The notes under the pieces: generated by a model
Told to the model about the DNA's origin: nothing
Seen by the model: only the letters and a program-made list of their open reading frames with translations
Databases searched by the model: none
In this document: positions 34,474 through 42,933 of the stretch, piece by piece
How positions within the stretch are numbered: position 1 is the stretch's first letter
Layout of the letters: each line of letters begins with the position of its first letter
Position numbers and translations under genes: made by a program
Assembly (NCBI GenBank): GCA_963724385.1
Contig: CAVRUJ010000001.1
Location: forward strand, 2,232,001 to 2,296,000
DNA: 64,000 nucleotides
Source: DASXQK01 sp963724385
GTDB taxonomy: Bacteria > Pseudomonadota > Alphaproteobacteria > Dongiales > Dongiaceae
Direction of reading: 5' to 3'

Positions 34474-36192
34474 ATGCGCAAGGTCGACAAGTCGAAGCTG
34501 CCGAGCCGCCACGTATCCATCGGTCCGGCGAGCGCGCCGCACCGTTCCTACTACTACGCCATGGGAATGACCGAGCAGGAGATCGCACAGCCCTTCGTGG
34601 GCGTGGTGACGACCTGGAACGAGGCCGCACCCTGCAACATCTCGCTGGCGCGCCAGGCCCAGGTGGTGAAGAAGGGGGTGAAGGCGGCGGGCGGCACGCC
34701 GCGCGAGTTCACCACCATCACCGTGACCGACGGCATCGCCATGGGCCACGCCGGGATGAAATCCTCGCTGGTCAGCCGCGAGGTGATCGCCGACAGCACC
34801 GAGCTTACCGTGCGCGGCCACTGCTATGACGGGCTGGTGGGCCTCGCCGGCTGCGACAAATCCCTGCCGGGGCTGATGATGGCCATGGTACGGCTCAACA
34901 TTCCTGCCGTGTTCATGTATGGCGGCTCGATCCTGCCGGGCCGGTTCCATGGGCGCGACGTGACGGTGCAGGACGTGTTCGAAGCCGTGGGCGCGCATTC
35001 CAGCGGCAAGATGAGCGATGCGGATCTGCATGAGCTGGAATGCGTCGCCTGTCCCTCGGCCGGTTCCTGCGGCGGCCAATTCACCGCCAACACCATGGCC
35101 TGCGTGTCGGAAGCCATCGGCTTGGCGCTGCCCGGTTCGGCTGGTGCCCCGGCGCCGTACGAGAGCCGGGACGCTTACGCCGAGGCCTCGGGCCGGGCAG
35201 TGATGGATCTGCTTCGGCATAGGATTCGCCCGCGCGACATCGTCACCCGCAAGGCGTTGGAGAACGCGGCCATGGTCGTGGCTGCCTCGGGCGGCTCGAC
35301 CAATGCCGGCCTGCATCTGCCGGCGATCGCCCATGAGGCGGGGATCGAATTCGATCTCGAGGACGTGTGCAAGATCTTCCGCCGCACGCCCTATATCGCC
35401 GATTTGAAGCCGGCGGGCCGCTACGTCGCCAAGGATCTTTTCGATGTCGGCGGCGTGCCGATCCTGATGCGGGCATTGCTGGACGGCGGCTATCTCCACG
35501 GCGACTGCCTGACCGTGACCGGCAAGACCATTGCCGAGAACCTGCGCGGAGTAAAACTTCCCGCGGGACAGGACGTGGTCCGGCCGACCTCGAAACCCCT
35601 CTCGCCCACGGGCGGCGTGGTCGGCCTCAAGGGCAACCTGGCGCCGCAAGGCGCCATCGTGAAGGTCGCCGGCATGAAGAACCTGACCTTCGTCGGCAAG
35701 GCGCGCTGCTTCGATTGCGAGGAAGACGCGTACAACGCCGTGCGCGACGGTAAATACAAGGCGGGCGACGTGCTGGTGATCCGCTACGAGGGACCGCGCG
35801 GCGGCCCAGGCATGCGCGAGATGCTGGCGACAACGGCGGCGATCTACGGCCAGGGCATGGGCGACAAGGTGGCCCTCATCACCGATGGGCGCTTTTCGGG
35901 CGCCACCCGCGGCTTCTGCGTCGGTCATGTCGGGCCGGAGGCGGCAGTGGGCGGGCCCATCGGCCTGCTGAAGAACGGCGACGTCATCCGGCTCGATGCC
36001 GCCAAGGGAACGCTGTCGGTCGACCTCACCAAGGCCGAGCTCGCCAAGCGGCGCAAGGCCTGGAAGCCGCGCCGGCACGACTACCAATCCGGGGCGCTCT
36101 GGCGTTACGCCATGACCGTGGGCGACACCGAGAAGGGTGCGGTCACCCATCCGGGAGCCAAGGCCGAGACCCATGTCTATGCGGACATCTGA
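34474..36192 (+). CDS. ilvD: Dihydroxy-acid dehydratase
   Basis: The 572-residue enzyme converts dihydroxy acids to 2-oxo acids in valine, leucine and isoleucine synthesis. Iron-sulfur ligands are visible in LAGCDKSLPG (about 124-133) and CPSAGSCGGQFTANTMAC (about 193-210). The C-terminal block ALITDGRFSGATRGFCVGHV carries the catalytic serine. The second copy-type IlvD/Edd subgroup that acts on sugar acids is possible, but the length and motifs fit the branched-chain enzyme. The ATG at 34474 is preferred over a TTG eight codons upstream. Its end overlaps the lemA start. Confidence 0.92.
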   Translation: MRKVDKSKLPSRHVSIGPASAPHRSYYYAMGMTEQEIAQPFVGVVTTWNEAAPCNISLARQAQVVKKGVKAAGGTPREFTTITVTDGIAMGHAGMKSSLVSREVIADSTELTVRGHCYDGLVGLAGCDKSLPGLMMAMVRLNIPAVFMYGGSILPGRFHGRDVTVQDVFEAVGAHSSGKMSDADLHELECVACPSAGSCGGQFTANTMACVSEAIGLALPGSAGAPAPYESRDAYAEASGRAVMDLLRHRIRPRDIVTRKALENAAMVVAASGGSTNAGLHLPAIAHEAGIEFDLEDVCKIFRRTPYIADLKPAGRYVAKDLFDVGGVPILMRALLDGGYLHGDCLTVTGKTIAENLRGVKLPAGQDVVRPTSKPLSPTGGVVGLKGNLAPQGAIVKVAGMKNLTFVGKARCFDCEEDAYNAVRDGKYKAGDVLVIRYEGPRGGPGMREMLATTAAIYGQGMGDKVALITDGRFSGATRGFCVGHVGPEAAVGGPIGLLKNGDVIRLDAAKGTLSVDLTKAELAKRRKAWKPRRHDYQSGALWRYAMTVGDTEKGAVTHPGAKAETHVYADI

Positions 36193-36802
36193 CGCCGCGG
36201 GCCGGCGGCGAGGCCTGGCGCTGCTGCTGGCGCTGGGTTTCATGTTGCCGCTGCTCGCGTCCTGCGGGATCAACGACATCCCGAACTACCGCGAACAGGC
36301 CAAGGCAGCCTGGGCCGAGGTGCTGAACCAATATCAGCGCCGCGCCGACCTGGTGCCCAACTTGGTGGCGACGGTGAAGGGAGCGGCCAATTTCGAAAGC
36401 AAAACGCTCGAGGCCGTGGTCGAAGCGCGCGCCAAGGTCGGGCAGATGCAACTGCCGCCCGATATCCTCAACAATCCCCAGGCGTTGCAAAGCTTCGAGC
36501 AGAACCAGGCCGGCCTGACCTCGGCCCTGTCGCATCTGCTCGTGGTGTCGGAGCAGTATCCCGAGCTGAAGGCAAACGCCAATTACCAGACTTTGCAGGC
36601 TCAACTGGAGGGAACGGAGAACCGCATCGCGGTCGCCCGGCGCGACTACATCGAGGCGGTGAGGCTCTACAATACCGAGCTTTCCACCTTCCCCGGGCGT
36701 TGGTGGGCGGCGCTGCTTTACCCCTCCGACAAGGAGATGGCCCAGTTCGCCGTCGACGAGAAGACGACCGCGGTTCCCGCGGTCAATTTCGGGAATCAGT
36801 AG
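36173..36802 (+). CDS. lemA: LemA family lipoprotein
   Basis: The protein is 209 residues. A lipoprotein signal with lipobox LLASC, then NDIPNYREQAKAAWAEVLNQ, is followed by the LemA core QRRADLVPNLVATVKGAANF and LEGTENRIAVARRDYIEAVR, which folds into long helices. The start lies inside the last codons of ilvD (20-base overlap; a second ATG two codons later is possible). It is followed 8 bases later by two TPM-domain genes, a common trio. The role is unknown, probably envelope quality control. Confidence 0.93.
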   Translation: MSMRTSDAAGRRRGLALLLALGFMLPLLASCGINDIPNYREQAKAAWAEVLNQYQRRADLVPNLVATVKGAANFESKTLEAVVEARAKVGQMQLPPDILNNPQALQSFEQNQAGLTSALSHLLVVSEQYPELKANANYQTLQAQLEGTENRIAVARRDYIEAVRLYNTELSTFPGRWWAALLYPSDKEMAQFAVDEKTTAVPAVNFGNQ

Positions 36803-36809
36803 TCGCCCG

Positions 36810-37580
36810 ATGTCCCGGCTCGCACGGCCGATCCTGCCGCTGCTCCTTTTCCTGCTGGCCGCGTCGCTGGGACATGCTTCCGGGCCCACCGTGCCGCCCT
36901 TGACCGGCCGGGTCGTCGACCTCGCCAATGTGATGGACGAGTGGACGCGCAATCGCATCTCGGGGGAGCTGGAGAACTTCGAAAAACAAAGCGGAACTCA
37001 GCTCGTGGTGGCGACCCTGCCGGATCTCGGCGGCTATGCCATCGAGGATTGGGGCATCGCGCTCGGTCGCGGCTGGGGCATCGGCCAGAAGGGCAAGAAC
37101 AACGGCCTGCTCCTGATCGTGGCGCCCAACGACCGCGAGGTCAGGATCGAGGTGGGCTACGGGCTGGAAGGCGACCTGCCGGATGCGACCGCGAACGCGA
37201 TCATCCAGAATGTGATAGTGCCGCGCCTTCGCGCCGGCGACATGGCTGGCGGCATCACGGCGGGCGTCGAGGCCATCATAGCGACCCTGGGCGGCAAGCC
37301 GGTCGCAGAGGTCACTGGTAACGGTGACAATGGATCAGGCCAGTCGATCGCGGTCCTGCCGATTATTTTTGTATTCATCATGTTGACTATATTTCTCAGC
37401 AACATGCGTCGTCGCCGGTACGGCATCGGCTATCCCTTCTACATGGGCGGCCCGATGTACATGGGCGGAATGGGTCGGGGTGCTATGGGCCGCGGCGGGT
37501 TTGGCGGCGGAGGATTCGGAGGCGGATTCTCCGGCGGAGGTGGCAGCTTCGGAGGGGGAGGCGCCTCCGGCCATTGGTGA
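36810..37580 (+). CDS. TPM-domain membrane protein (YgcG-like) with Gly-rich tail
   Basis: The protein is 256 residues. After a signal peptide (LLLFLLAASLGHASG), the TPM domain begins PLTGRVVDLANVMDEWTRNR and includes WGIGQKGKNNGLLLIVAPND and VRIEVGYGLEGDLPDA. A transmembrane helix (IAVLPIIFVFIMLTIFL) then leads into a tail almost wholly of Gly, Phe, Ser and Met. TPM proteins are implicated in membrane-protein turnover or photosystem repair in other lineages; here the role is unknown. The ATG begins 8 bases after lemA. Confidence 0.92.
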   Translation: MSRLARPILPLLLFLLAASLGHASGPTVPPLTGRVVDLANVMDEWTRNRISGELENFEKQSGTQLVVATLPDLGGYAIEDWGIALGRGWGIGQKGKNNGLLLIVAPNDREVRIEVGYGLEGDLPDATANAIIQNVIVPRLRAGDMAGGITAGVEAIIATLGGKPVAEVTGNGDNGSGQSIAVLPIIFVFIMLTIFLSNMRRRRYGIGYPFYMGGPMYMGGMGRGAMGRGGFGGGGFGGGFSGGGGSFGGGGASGHW

Positions 37581-38203
37581 TGAGGATGAGAAAGCTCTCC
37601 GAGACGGAACGCAATGCCGTGATCGCCGCGATCCGCGAAGCGGAGCAGGGGACCAGCGCCGAATTCGTCGCCGTCGTCGCCCGGCGGATCGATCGCCACC
37701 ACGGCGTCAGCCTCGTGCTCGGCATCGCGGCGGCACTGCTCGCGGGCATAGCCGTGGCCTCGCTCGATCCCTGGACCTCCGTGTGGAAGGGGCTCGCGGC
37801 CCAATGCATCGCGTTTGCCGTCGTTTACCTGGTCGCCGACTTCACCCTGCTTGCCGCCCGTCTGGCACCGCGATCTATGCGGGCGGCCAAGGCCCGGCGG
37901 CTCGCCCATCTCCTGTTCCTCGACCGGGGGCTCGCTGGCCTGCCCGAGCACAACGGCGTGCTCCTGCTGGTGGCGTTGGCCGAACAGCAGGTCGAGATCG
38001 TCGTCGATCACGAGATCGACAAGCTGGCCGGCGGCGAGGCCTGGACCGGCGTCGCGCATTCCTTCGCCAAACGGGCCAGGAGCGGCGAGGTGGGAACGGC
38101 GCTGGTAGCGGCGCTCAAGGAACTGGGCGCCATCATGGCCAAGCATTTTCCGCCCGAAGCCGGCCGGGCGAGCCGCGTGCCCGATCGGCTCATCGAACTC
38201 TGA
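37580..38203 (+). CDS. Second TPM-domain membrane protein
   Basis: This 207-residue protein is translationally coupled to the previous gene: its ATG shares a base with that gene's stop (TGATG). The TPM domain is split around two hydrophobic helices (LVLGIAAALLAGIAVASL and CIAFAVVYLVADFTLLAARLA), with FLDRGLAGLPEHNGVLLLVA and VEIVVDHEIDKLAGGEAW after them. Such second proteins accompany lemA-ygcG pairs widely. The function is unknown. Confidence 0.9.
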   Translation: MRMRKLSETERNAVIAAIREAEQGTSAEFVAVVARRIDRHHGVSLVLGIAAALLAGIAVASLDPWTSVWKGLAAQCIAFAVVYLVADFTLLAARLAPRSMRAAKARRLAHLLFLDRGLAGLPEHNGVLLLVALAEQQVEIVVDHEIDKLAGGEAWTGVAHSFAKRARSGEVGTALVAALKELGAIMAKHFPPEAGRASRVPDRLIEL

Positions 38204-38216
38204 GGCGAGGGCAATC

Positions 38217-39719
38217 TTGGCGCGCATCGCCGTCGGCGGCTTTCAGCACGAGACCAACACCTTCTCCACGACGCCGACGACCTATGAGGATTTCCTCCGT
38301 GCCGGCGGATGGCCGGGGTTGACCCGCGGCAGCGCGATCTTCGCCGCTCTCGAAGGCATCAACTTGCCGGCAACGGGCTTCATCGGCGCGGCCAACCGCG
38401 CCAAGCATCAGCTCGTCCCGCTGCTCTGGTGCTCGGCGACGCCGGCGGGACGGGTGACCAAGGACGCCTTCGAGCGCATCGCAGGGGAGCTTTGCCAGCG
38501 CCTAGCCGATGCCCGCCCACTGGATGGGCTCTACCTCGATCTCCACGGTGCCATGGTTACCGAGCATCTGGCGGACGGCGAGGGTGAGCTGCTGCGGCGC
38601 CTGCGACTGGTCACGGGACCGGCGCTCCCCATCGTCTGCTCCCTCGATTTCCACGCCAACATATCTGAGGCCATGGTCGACCGCTCAACGGCCATGACCG
38701 CCTATCGCAGCTATCCCCATGTGGACATGACGGAATCCGGCGAACGGGCGGCGACGCTCCTGGAACGCATCCTTGCCCGCGGCCCGCTTGCCAAGGCCTT
38801 GCGCAAACCGCCATTCCTCATCCCGCTCACCTGGCAATGCACTCTCATCGATCCGGCGGCGACCTTGTTTCGCGAGCTCTCTTCCATGGTGAACGGCGGC
38901 GTGGCGGATCTTTCCTTCGCGCCCGGATTTCCGCCGGCCGACATTCCCGACTGCGGACCTTCGGTGCTGGCTTATGCCGAGGATCAGCGTTCCGCGGATC
39001 GTGCCGCCGACCGTCTTGCCGCGGCCGTGAGCGAGGCCGAGGGCGATTTCGCCGGCAAAGTGTGGCAGCCGCGGGAGGCCGTGCGGGAGGCCATGCGGCT
39101 GGCGCCGGCTTCGGGACGGCCGGCTATCTTGGCCGATACCCAGGACAACCCCGGCGCCGGCGGTCATTCGGACACGGTTGGATTGATCGAGGCCTTGATA
39201 GTCGAGCGGGCCGAGGGCGCCGTCGCAGGGCTGCTCTACGATCCGGCCGGCGCCGCGGCGGCGCATGGGGCGGGCGAGGGGGCGGACATCGAAATCGCGC
39301 TGGGCGAGGGATCGCGTCTCCCAGGGCACCGGCCGCTGACGGCGCGCTTCCATGTCGAGCGCCTGGGCGATGGTCGCTTCACCGCAACGGGCCCGTTCTA
39401 TGCCGGCAACCGCATGCAGCTCGGCCCGATGGCGCTGCTCTCTACTGGCGGGGTCAGGATCGCTGTTGCCAGCCGCAAGCAACAGGCGGCGGACCAGGCC
39501 ATGTTCCGCCATCTCGGCGTTGAGCCCCGGGAACAAAGGATCCTGGCACTCAAGAGCTCGGTTCATTTTCGCGCCGACTTCGAGGCGATGTCTTCGGCAG
39601 TACTCATCGTCGCCGCTCCCGGCGCCAACCCCGTCGACCACCGCGATCTGCCCTATCGCAATTTGCGGCCGGGCCTTCGGTTGATGCCGAAGGGGCCGGC
39701 GTTTGGCAGCGGTACCTAG
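38217..39719 (+). CDS. M81 family metallopeptidase (MlrC-like)
   Basis: The protein is 500 residues from a TTG start with GAGGCGAGGG upstream. The N-terminus has the family motif GGFQHETNTFS; the central part has LYLDLHGAMVTEH and SLDFHANISEAMVDR with potential zinc ligands; a later DTQDNPGAGGHSDTVGLIEA is typical of MlrC. The type protein takes part in microcystin degradation, but the many relatives in proteobacteria act on unknown peptides or amides. The stop overlaps that of the convergent methyltransferase (shared CTAG). Confidence 0.88.
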   Translation: MARIAVGGFQHETNTFSTTPTTYEDFLRAGGWPGLTRGSAIFAALEGINLPATGFIGAANRAKHQLVPLLWCSATPAGRVTKDAFERIAGELCQRLADARPLDGLYLDLHGAMVTEHLADGEGELLRRLRLVTGPALPIVCSLDFHANISEAMVDRSTAMTAYRSYPHVDMTESGERAATLLERILARGPLAKALRKPPFLIPLTWQCTLIDPAATLFRELSSMVNGGVADLSFAPGFPPADIPDCGPSVLAYAEDQRSADRAADRLAAAVSEAEGDFAGKVWQPREAVREAMRLAPASGRPAILADTQDNPGAGGHSDTVGLIEALIVERAEGAVAGLLYDPAGAAAAHGAGEGADIEIALGEGSRLPGHRPLTARFHVERLGDGRFTATGPFYAGNRMQLGPMALLSTGGVRIAVASRKQQAADQAMFRHLGVEPREQRILALKSSVHFRADFEAMSSAVLIVAAPGANPVDHRDLPYRNLRPGLRLMPKGPAFGSGT

Positions 39720-40474
39720 CGGCGATCCGCCCGACCCGCCACTGCGATGATCTCCTTGCTCGCCAATGAAAGCGGGCGCCGGTCCCAATCGCCGTACCAG
39801 GCCAATGGCGTCAGTCCGGCCTCCTCGATCAGCCGGGCAAGATGGTCATGGTCGATGAAACGGATACGGCTCAGGGCAACGCGCTCCGTGCCGCGGTCGA
39901 GGAACCGATAGCGATGGGTAATCTCGAGGATGCCGCTGGCTTCGTCGAAGGCAGTGTCGTCGGATTCCTCGACACGGCCGTGCGGCGCGATTTCGACGGT
40001 CCAGGAATTGTCCGGTCGCCATTCCAGCCACTCCCGCGCCACCGGATTGCGGCTCTCGAATATGAAACGGCCAGCGGGTGCGAGATGGCGTGCGGCCGCG
40101 CGCAGAACGCCGAGCGCATCCTCGTCGCTGATCAGGGCCTGAAAGGCGTGGCCGGTCATGTAGATGAGCTTGAATCGTCGCGGCAGGTCGAAGCTCTGCC
40201 CGTTACCTTCGATCCAGGTCACGCGTTGGGCGCCTGGCCTGGACCGGGCGACCTTCAGCATCCCCGCTGCCGGATCGACGCCCACCACTTCCAGGCCTTC
40301 GGCCGCGATGCGCGATGCAAGCATGCCGGTGCCGCAGCCGAGGTCCAGGACCGGGCCGCCCGACTCCCTTGCCCTTTGGAGATAGAAATCGTCGCAAGGG
40401 CCCCAGGGATTAAAATGGTCGTAGAGCGAGGCGAGGAAGTCGTCGTCGAAGATCTCGTCCACCGGCCTCGGCAT
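39716..40474 (-). CDS. Class I SAM-dependent methyltransferase
   Basis: The protein is 252 residues. The SAM-binding motif reads PVLDLGCGTGMLASRIAAEG, followed by the acidic residue of motif II in GVDPAAGML. The C-terminal region has the IDHDHLARLIEEAGL pattern common in small-molecule methyltransferases. The substrate is unknown. It lies 21 bases after xthA on the same strand, so it is probably co-transcribed with erpA and xthA. Confidence 0.87.
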   Translation of the reverse strand: MPRPVDEIFDDDFLASLYDHFNPWGPCDDFYLQRARESGGPVLDLGCGTGMLASRIAAEGLEVVGVDPAAGMLKVARSRPGAQRVTWIEGNGQSFDLPRRFKLIYMTGHAFQALISDEDALGVLRAAARHLAPAGRFIFESRNPVAREWLEWRPDNSWTVEIAPHGRVEESDDTAFDEASGILEITHRYRFLDRGTERVALSRIRFIDHDHLARLIEEAGLTPLAWYGDWDRRPLSLASKEIIAVAGRADRR

Positions 40475-40495
40475 GATCGGCGATGGGCTGGCGGC

Positions 40496-41281
40496 TTAGA
40501 GATCCAGCTCGCACCACACCGGCGTGTGGTCGGAGGGTTTCTCCTGCTTGCGTGGGCCACGGTCGATATCAGCCGCTGTCAGAAGGTCGGCCGCCTGGGG
40601 CGACAGCAAGAGATGATCAATCCGAAGCCCTTCGTCCTTTTGCCAGCGGCCGGCCTGATAGTCCCAGAAGCTGTAGCGTTGAGGCTCGGAATGGAGCGCG
40701 CGGTAGGCGTCGACCAAACCGAGATTCACGATTCGCCGGAATGCGCTACGGCTTTCGGGCCGGCAGAGCGCATCGTCCTTCCAGCCGACGGGGTCGTAAA
40801 CGTCGTCGTCGGTCGGCGCGACGTTGTAGTCGCCGCCAAGCACCAGCGGCTCCTCATGGTTCAGCAGGCTCTTCGCATGGCGGCGCAGGCGTTCGAGCCA
40901 GGCAAGCTTGTAGGGGAACTTCTCGCTATCGGCCGGATTGCCGTTGGGCAGATAGATCGAGGCGACCCGAACCACCTTCTTGCCGGGCTGGACGAGGGCC
41001 TCGACGTAGCGCGCCTGCTCGTCCTCCGCCGCGCCCGGCAGCCGCTCGGCTTCGACGGTCATCGGGTGGCGGGAGAGGATGGCGACGCCGTTGTATGTCT
41101 TCTGGCCGACGATGGCCAGGTTGTAGCCGAGGTCCTCGACCTCCAGTCGCGGGAAGCCGTCCACCGTGCATTTGAGTTCCTGGAGCAGGGCGACGTCGGG
41201 ATGGAAGCTCTTCAGCCAGGCAACCAGATGCCCGATGCGGCTGCGGACCGAGTTGACGTTCCAGGTGGCGACGCGGATCAA
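40496..41281 (-). CDS. xthA: Exodeoxyribonuclease III
   Basis: This is a 261-residue AP endonuclease/3'-exonuclease of the XthA family. Metal and catalytic motifs are RVATWNVNSVRSR, LLQELKC, SIYLPNG, LVLGGDYNVAP and the C-terminal SDHTPVW. It begins with TTG overlapping the erpA stop (TTGA), so its translation is probably coupled to erpA. Confidence 0.94.
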   Translation of the reverse strand: MIRVATWNVNSVRSRIGHLVAWLKSFHPDVALLQELKCTVDGFPRLEVEDLGYNLAIVGQKTYNGVAILSRHPMTVEAERLPGAAEDEQARYVEALVQPGKKVVRVASIYLPNGNPADSEKFPYKLAWLERLRRHAKSLLNHEEPLVLGGDYNVAPTDDDVYDPVGWKDDALCRPESRSAFRRIVNLGLVDAYRALHSEPQRYSFWDYQAGRWQKDEGLRIDHLLLSPQAADLLTAADIDRGPRKQEKPSDHTPVWCELDL

Positions 41282-41625
41282 ACGGAGAAGGAGCTGCCGC
41301 AGCCGCAGGAGGACGTGGCGTTGGGATTGCGCACCTGGAAGGAGGCGCCCACCAGCTCCTCGACGAAATCGATCTCGGCTCCGGCCAGCAGATCAAGGGA
41401 TGCCGAATCGACCAGGAGCTTCACGCCATCGCGGGTGAAGACCGCATCGTCGTCGGTGCGAGTGTCGTCGAAGGAGAAGCCGTACTGGAAGCCGGAGCAG
41501 CCGCCGCCCGAAACCGCCAGGCGCAGCATCAGAGCCGGATTGCCTTCCGCCGCGATAAGCGCAGCCACCCGCTTGGCCGCCGCCGCGGTCAGCGCCACCT
41601 CCTTGACCGGCGTGATCTCGTTCAT
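41278..41625 (-). CDS. erpA: Iron-sulfur cluster insertion protein ErpA
   Basis: This is an A-type iron-sulfur carrier of 115 residues. The three conserved cysteines are in SGGGCSGFQYGF and SSCGCGSSFSV. It hands clusters to apo-enzymes; candidate clients in this window include IlvD and the XdhA 2Fe-2S centres. It is divergent from dgt and followed by xthA in the same operon. Confidence 0.94.
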   Translation of the reverse strand: MNEITPVKEVALTAAAAKRVAALIAAEGNPALMLRLAVSGGGCSGFQYGFSFDDTRTDDDAVFTRDGVKLLVDSASLDLLAGAEIDFVEELVGASFQVRNPNATSSCGCGSSFSV

Positions 41626-41650
41626 GCTGTCTCAGCCGTTCCTTGCCCAA

Positions 41651-41704
41651 AGCCCTGTGAGGGCTGCCTTTCAATGTAGGTGCCTGCGCGGGTTTGTCAA
41701 ACCC
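41651..41704. promoter_or_regulatory. Two perfect inverted repeats between erpA and dgt
   Basis: The 105-base divergent gap holds AGCCCT-GTG-AGGGCT (41651-41665) and GGGTTTG-T-CAAACCC (41690-41704). Each is a perfect 15-base inverted repeat, with centres 39 bases apart, close to four helical turns. The second lies about 27 bases before the dgt start. They could be operators or short hairpins; no known regulator site was recognised. Confidence 0.5.
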
Positions 41705-41730
41705 CGGGTCAGCCGATACTGTCCGCCCCC

Positions 41731-42933
41731 ATGGTGCACCCGCTTTCGGCCCTTGCCCCTTACGCCAGCCGGGCGGAAGCGAGCCGGGGCCGGCTGCATA
41801 CGGAGCCGGAAGCCCGGATGCGCACGGTGTTCCAGCGCGACCGCGACCGGATCGTTCATTCCACCGCCTTCAGGCGCCTCAAGTACAAGACCCAGGTCTT
41901 CGTTTACCATGAAGGCGATCACTACCGCACGCGCCTCACCCACAGCATTGAAGTGGCGCAGATCGCGCGCAGCATCGCCCGAACGCTCGCCCTCGACGAG
42001 GATCTGGCCGAGGCGGTGGCACTCGCCCATGACCTGGGCCACCCGCCCTTCGGCCATGGCGGCGAAGAGGCGCTGGACGAATGCATGGCGCCCTTCGGCG
42101 GCTTCGATCACAATGAGCAGACCTTCCGGATTCTGACCCGCCTCGAGCGCCATTACGCCGAATTCGACGGCCTCAACCTGACCTGGGAAAGCCTGGAGGG
42201 TATCGCCAAGCATAACGGCCCGCTGACAGGCGAGGGGGCCGGCGCACGAGCGAGAGCCCGAGGCGTGCCAGCGACCATTGCCCGGTACAACGCCGAGGCG
42301 CGGGACCTCGAACTCGATGGATGGCCCGGTCCCGAGGCACAGGTGGCGGCGCTCGCCGACGACATCGCTTACAACAACCACGATATCGATGACGGCCTCC
42401 ATGCCGGCCTCTTCGCCATCGCGGATCTCTCGGAGGTGCCCTCAGTCGGCAGCGTGTTCGACGAGGTTTCCGCCCGCTATCCGGGACTGGAATTGCCGCG
42501 CCTCATCCATGAATCGGTGCGCCGGCTGATTGACCGCGTGGTGAGCGACCTGATAGAGGAGACGCGCCGGCGCCTGGCCGAGGCCAAGCCCGCCTCCGTC
42601 GAGGCGATCCGTGCTCTCGGCCGGCCCGTGGTCGCGTTTTCGGCGGCGACGCGCGACGACGATCGGGCCCTCAAGCGGTTCCTGTTCGAAAGGATGTACC
42701 GTCACGAGCGCGTCAACCGGATGACCGCCAGGGCGAAGCGCGTGGTGCGAGAGCTGTTCGATGCCTATCTTTCAGAGCCCCAAGTCCTGCCGGCCGAGTG
42801 GCGGTCCCAAGCCGGGGCGCCAGGCTCCGCGGCAACGGCGCGGCTGGTGGCCGACTACATCGCCGGCATGACCGACCGCTACGCCTTCGACGCCCACCGG
42901 CGCCTCACTGGAACGGATCTTTCCCAGGCATGA
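41731..42933 (+). CDS. dgt: Deoxyguanosinetriphosphate triphosphohydrolase-like protein
   Basis: This is an HD-domain dNTPase of 400 residues. The motif sequence is YRTRLTHSIEVAQIAR, then AHDLGHPPFGHGGEEALDE (HD pair near residue 100), then AALADDIAYNNHDIDDG. Family members hydrolyse dNTPs to nucleosides and triphosphate. The start at 41731 is the ATG giving the usual LAPYA N-terminus; an upstream in-frame ATG adds 17 residues. Its stop overlaps the argS start (ATGA). Confidence 0.94.
   Translation: MVHPLSALAPYASRAEASRGRLHTEPEARMRTVFQRDRDRIVHSTAFRRLKYKTQVFVYHEGDHYRTRLTHSIEVAQIARSIARTLALDEDLAEAVALAHDLGHPPFGHGGEEALDECMAPFGGFDHNEQTFRILTRLERHYAEFDGLNLTWESLEGIAKHNGPLTGEGAGARARARGVPATIARYNAEARDLELDGWPGPEAQVAALADDIAYNNHDIDDGLHAGLFAIADLSEVPSVGSVFDEVSARYPGLELPRLIHESVRRLIDRVVSDLIEETRRRLAEAKPASVEAIRALGRPVVAFSAATRDDDRALKRFLFERMYRHERVNRMTARAKRVVRELFDAYLSEPQVLPAEWRSQAGAPGSAATARLVADYIAGMTDRYAFDAHRRLTGTDLSQA

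Noticed and set aside
34429..36279. A 616-codon minus-strand open frame
   Set aside because: It is antisense to ilvD and has no domain signature.
37430..37575. GGC/GGA-rich tandem pattern
   Set aside because: It encodes the glycine-rich tail of the TPM protein and is not a separate element.
39716..39719. Overlapping convergent stops (CTAG) as a regulatory device
   Set aside because: Such overlaps are common in compact genomes; no further structure supports a function.
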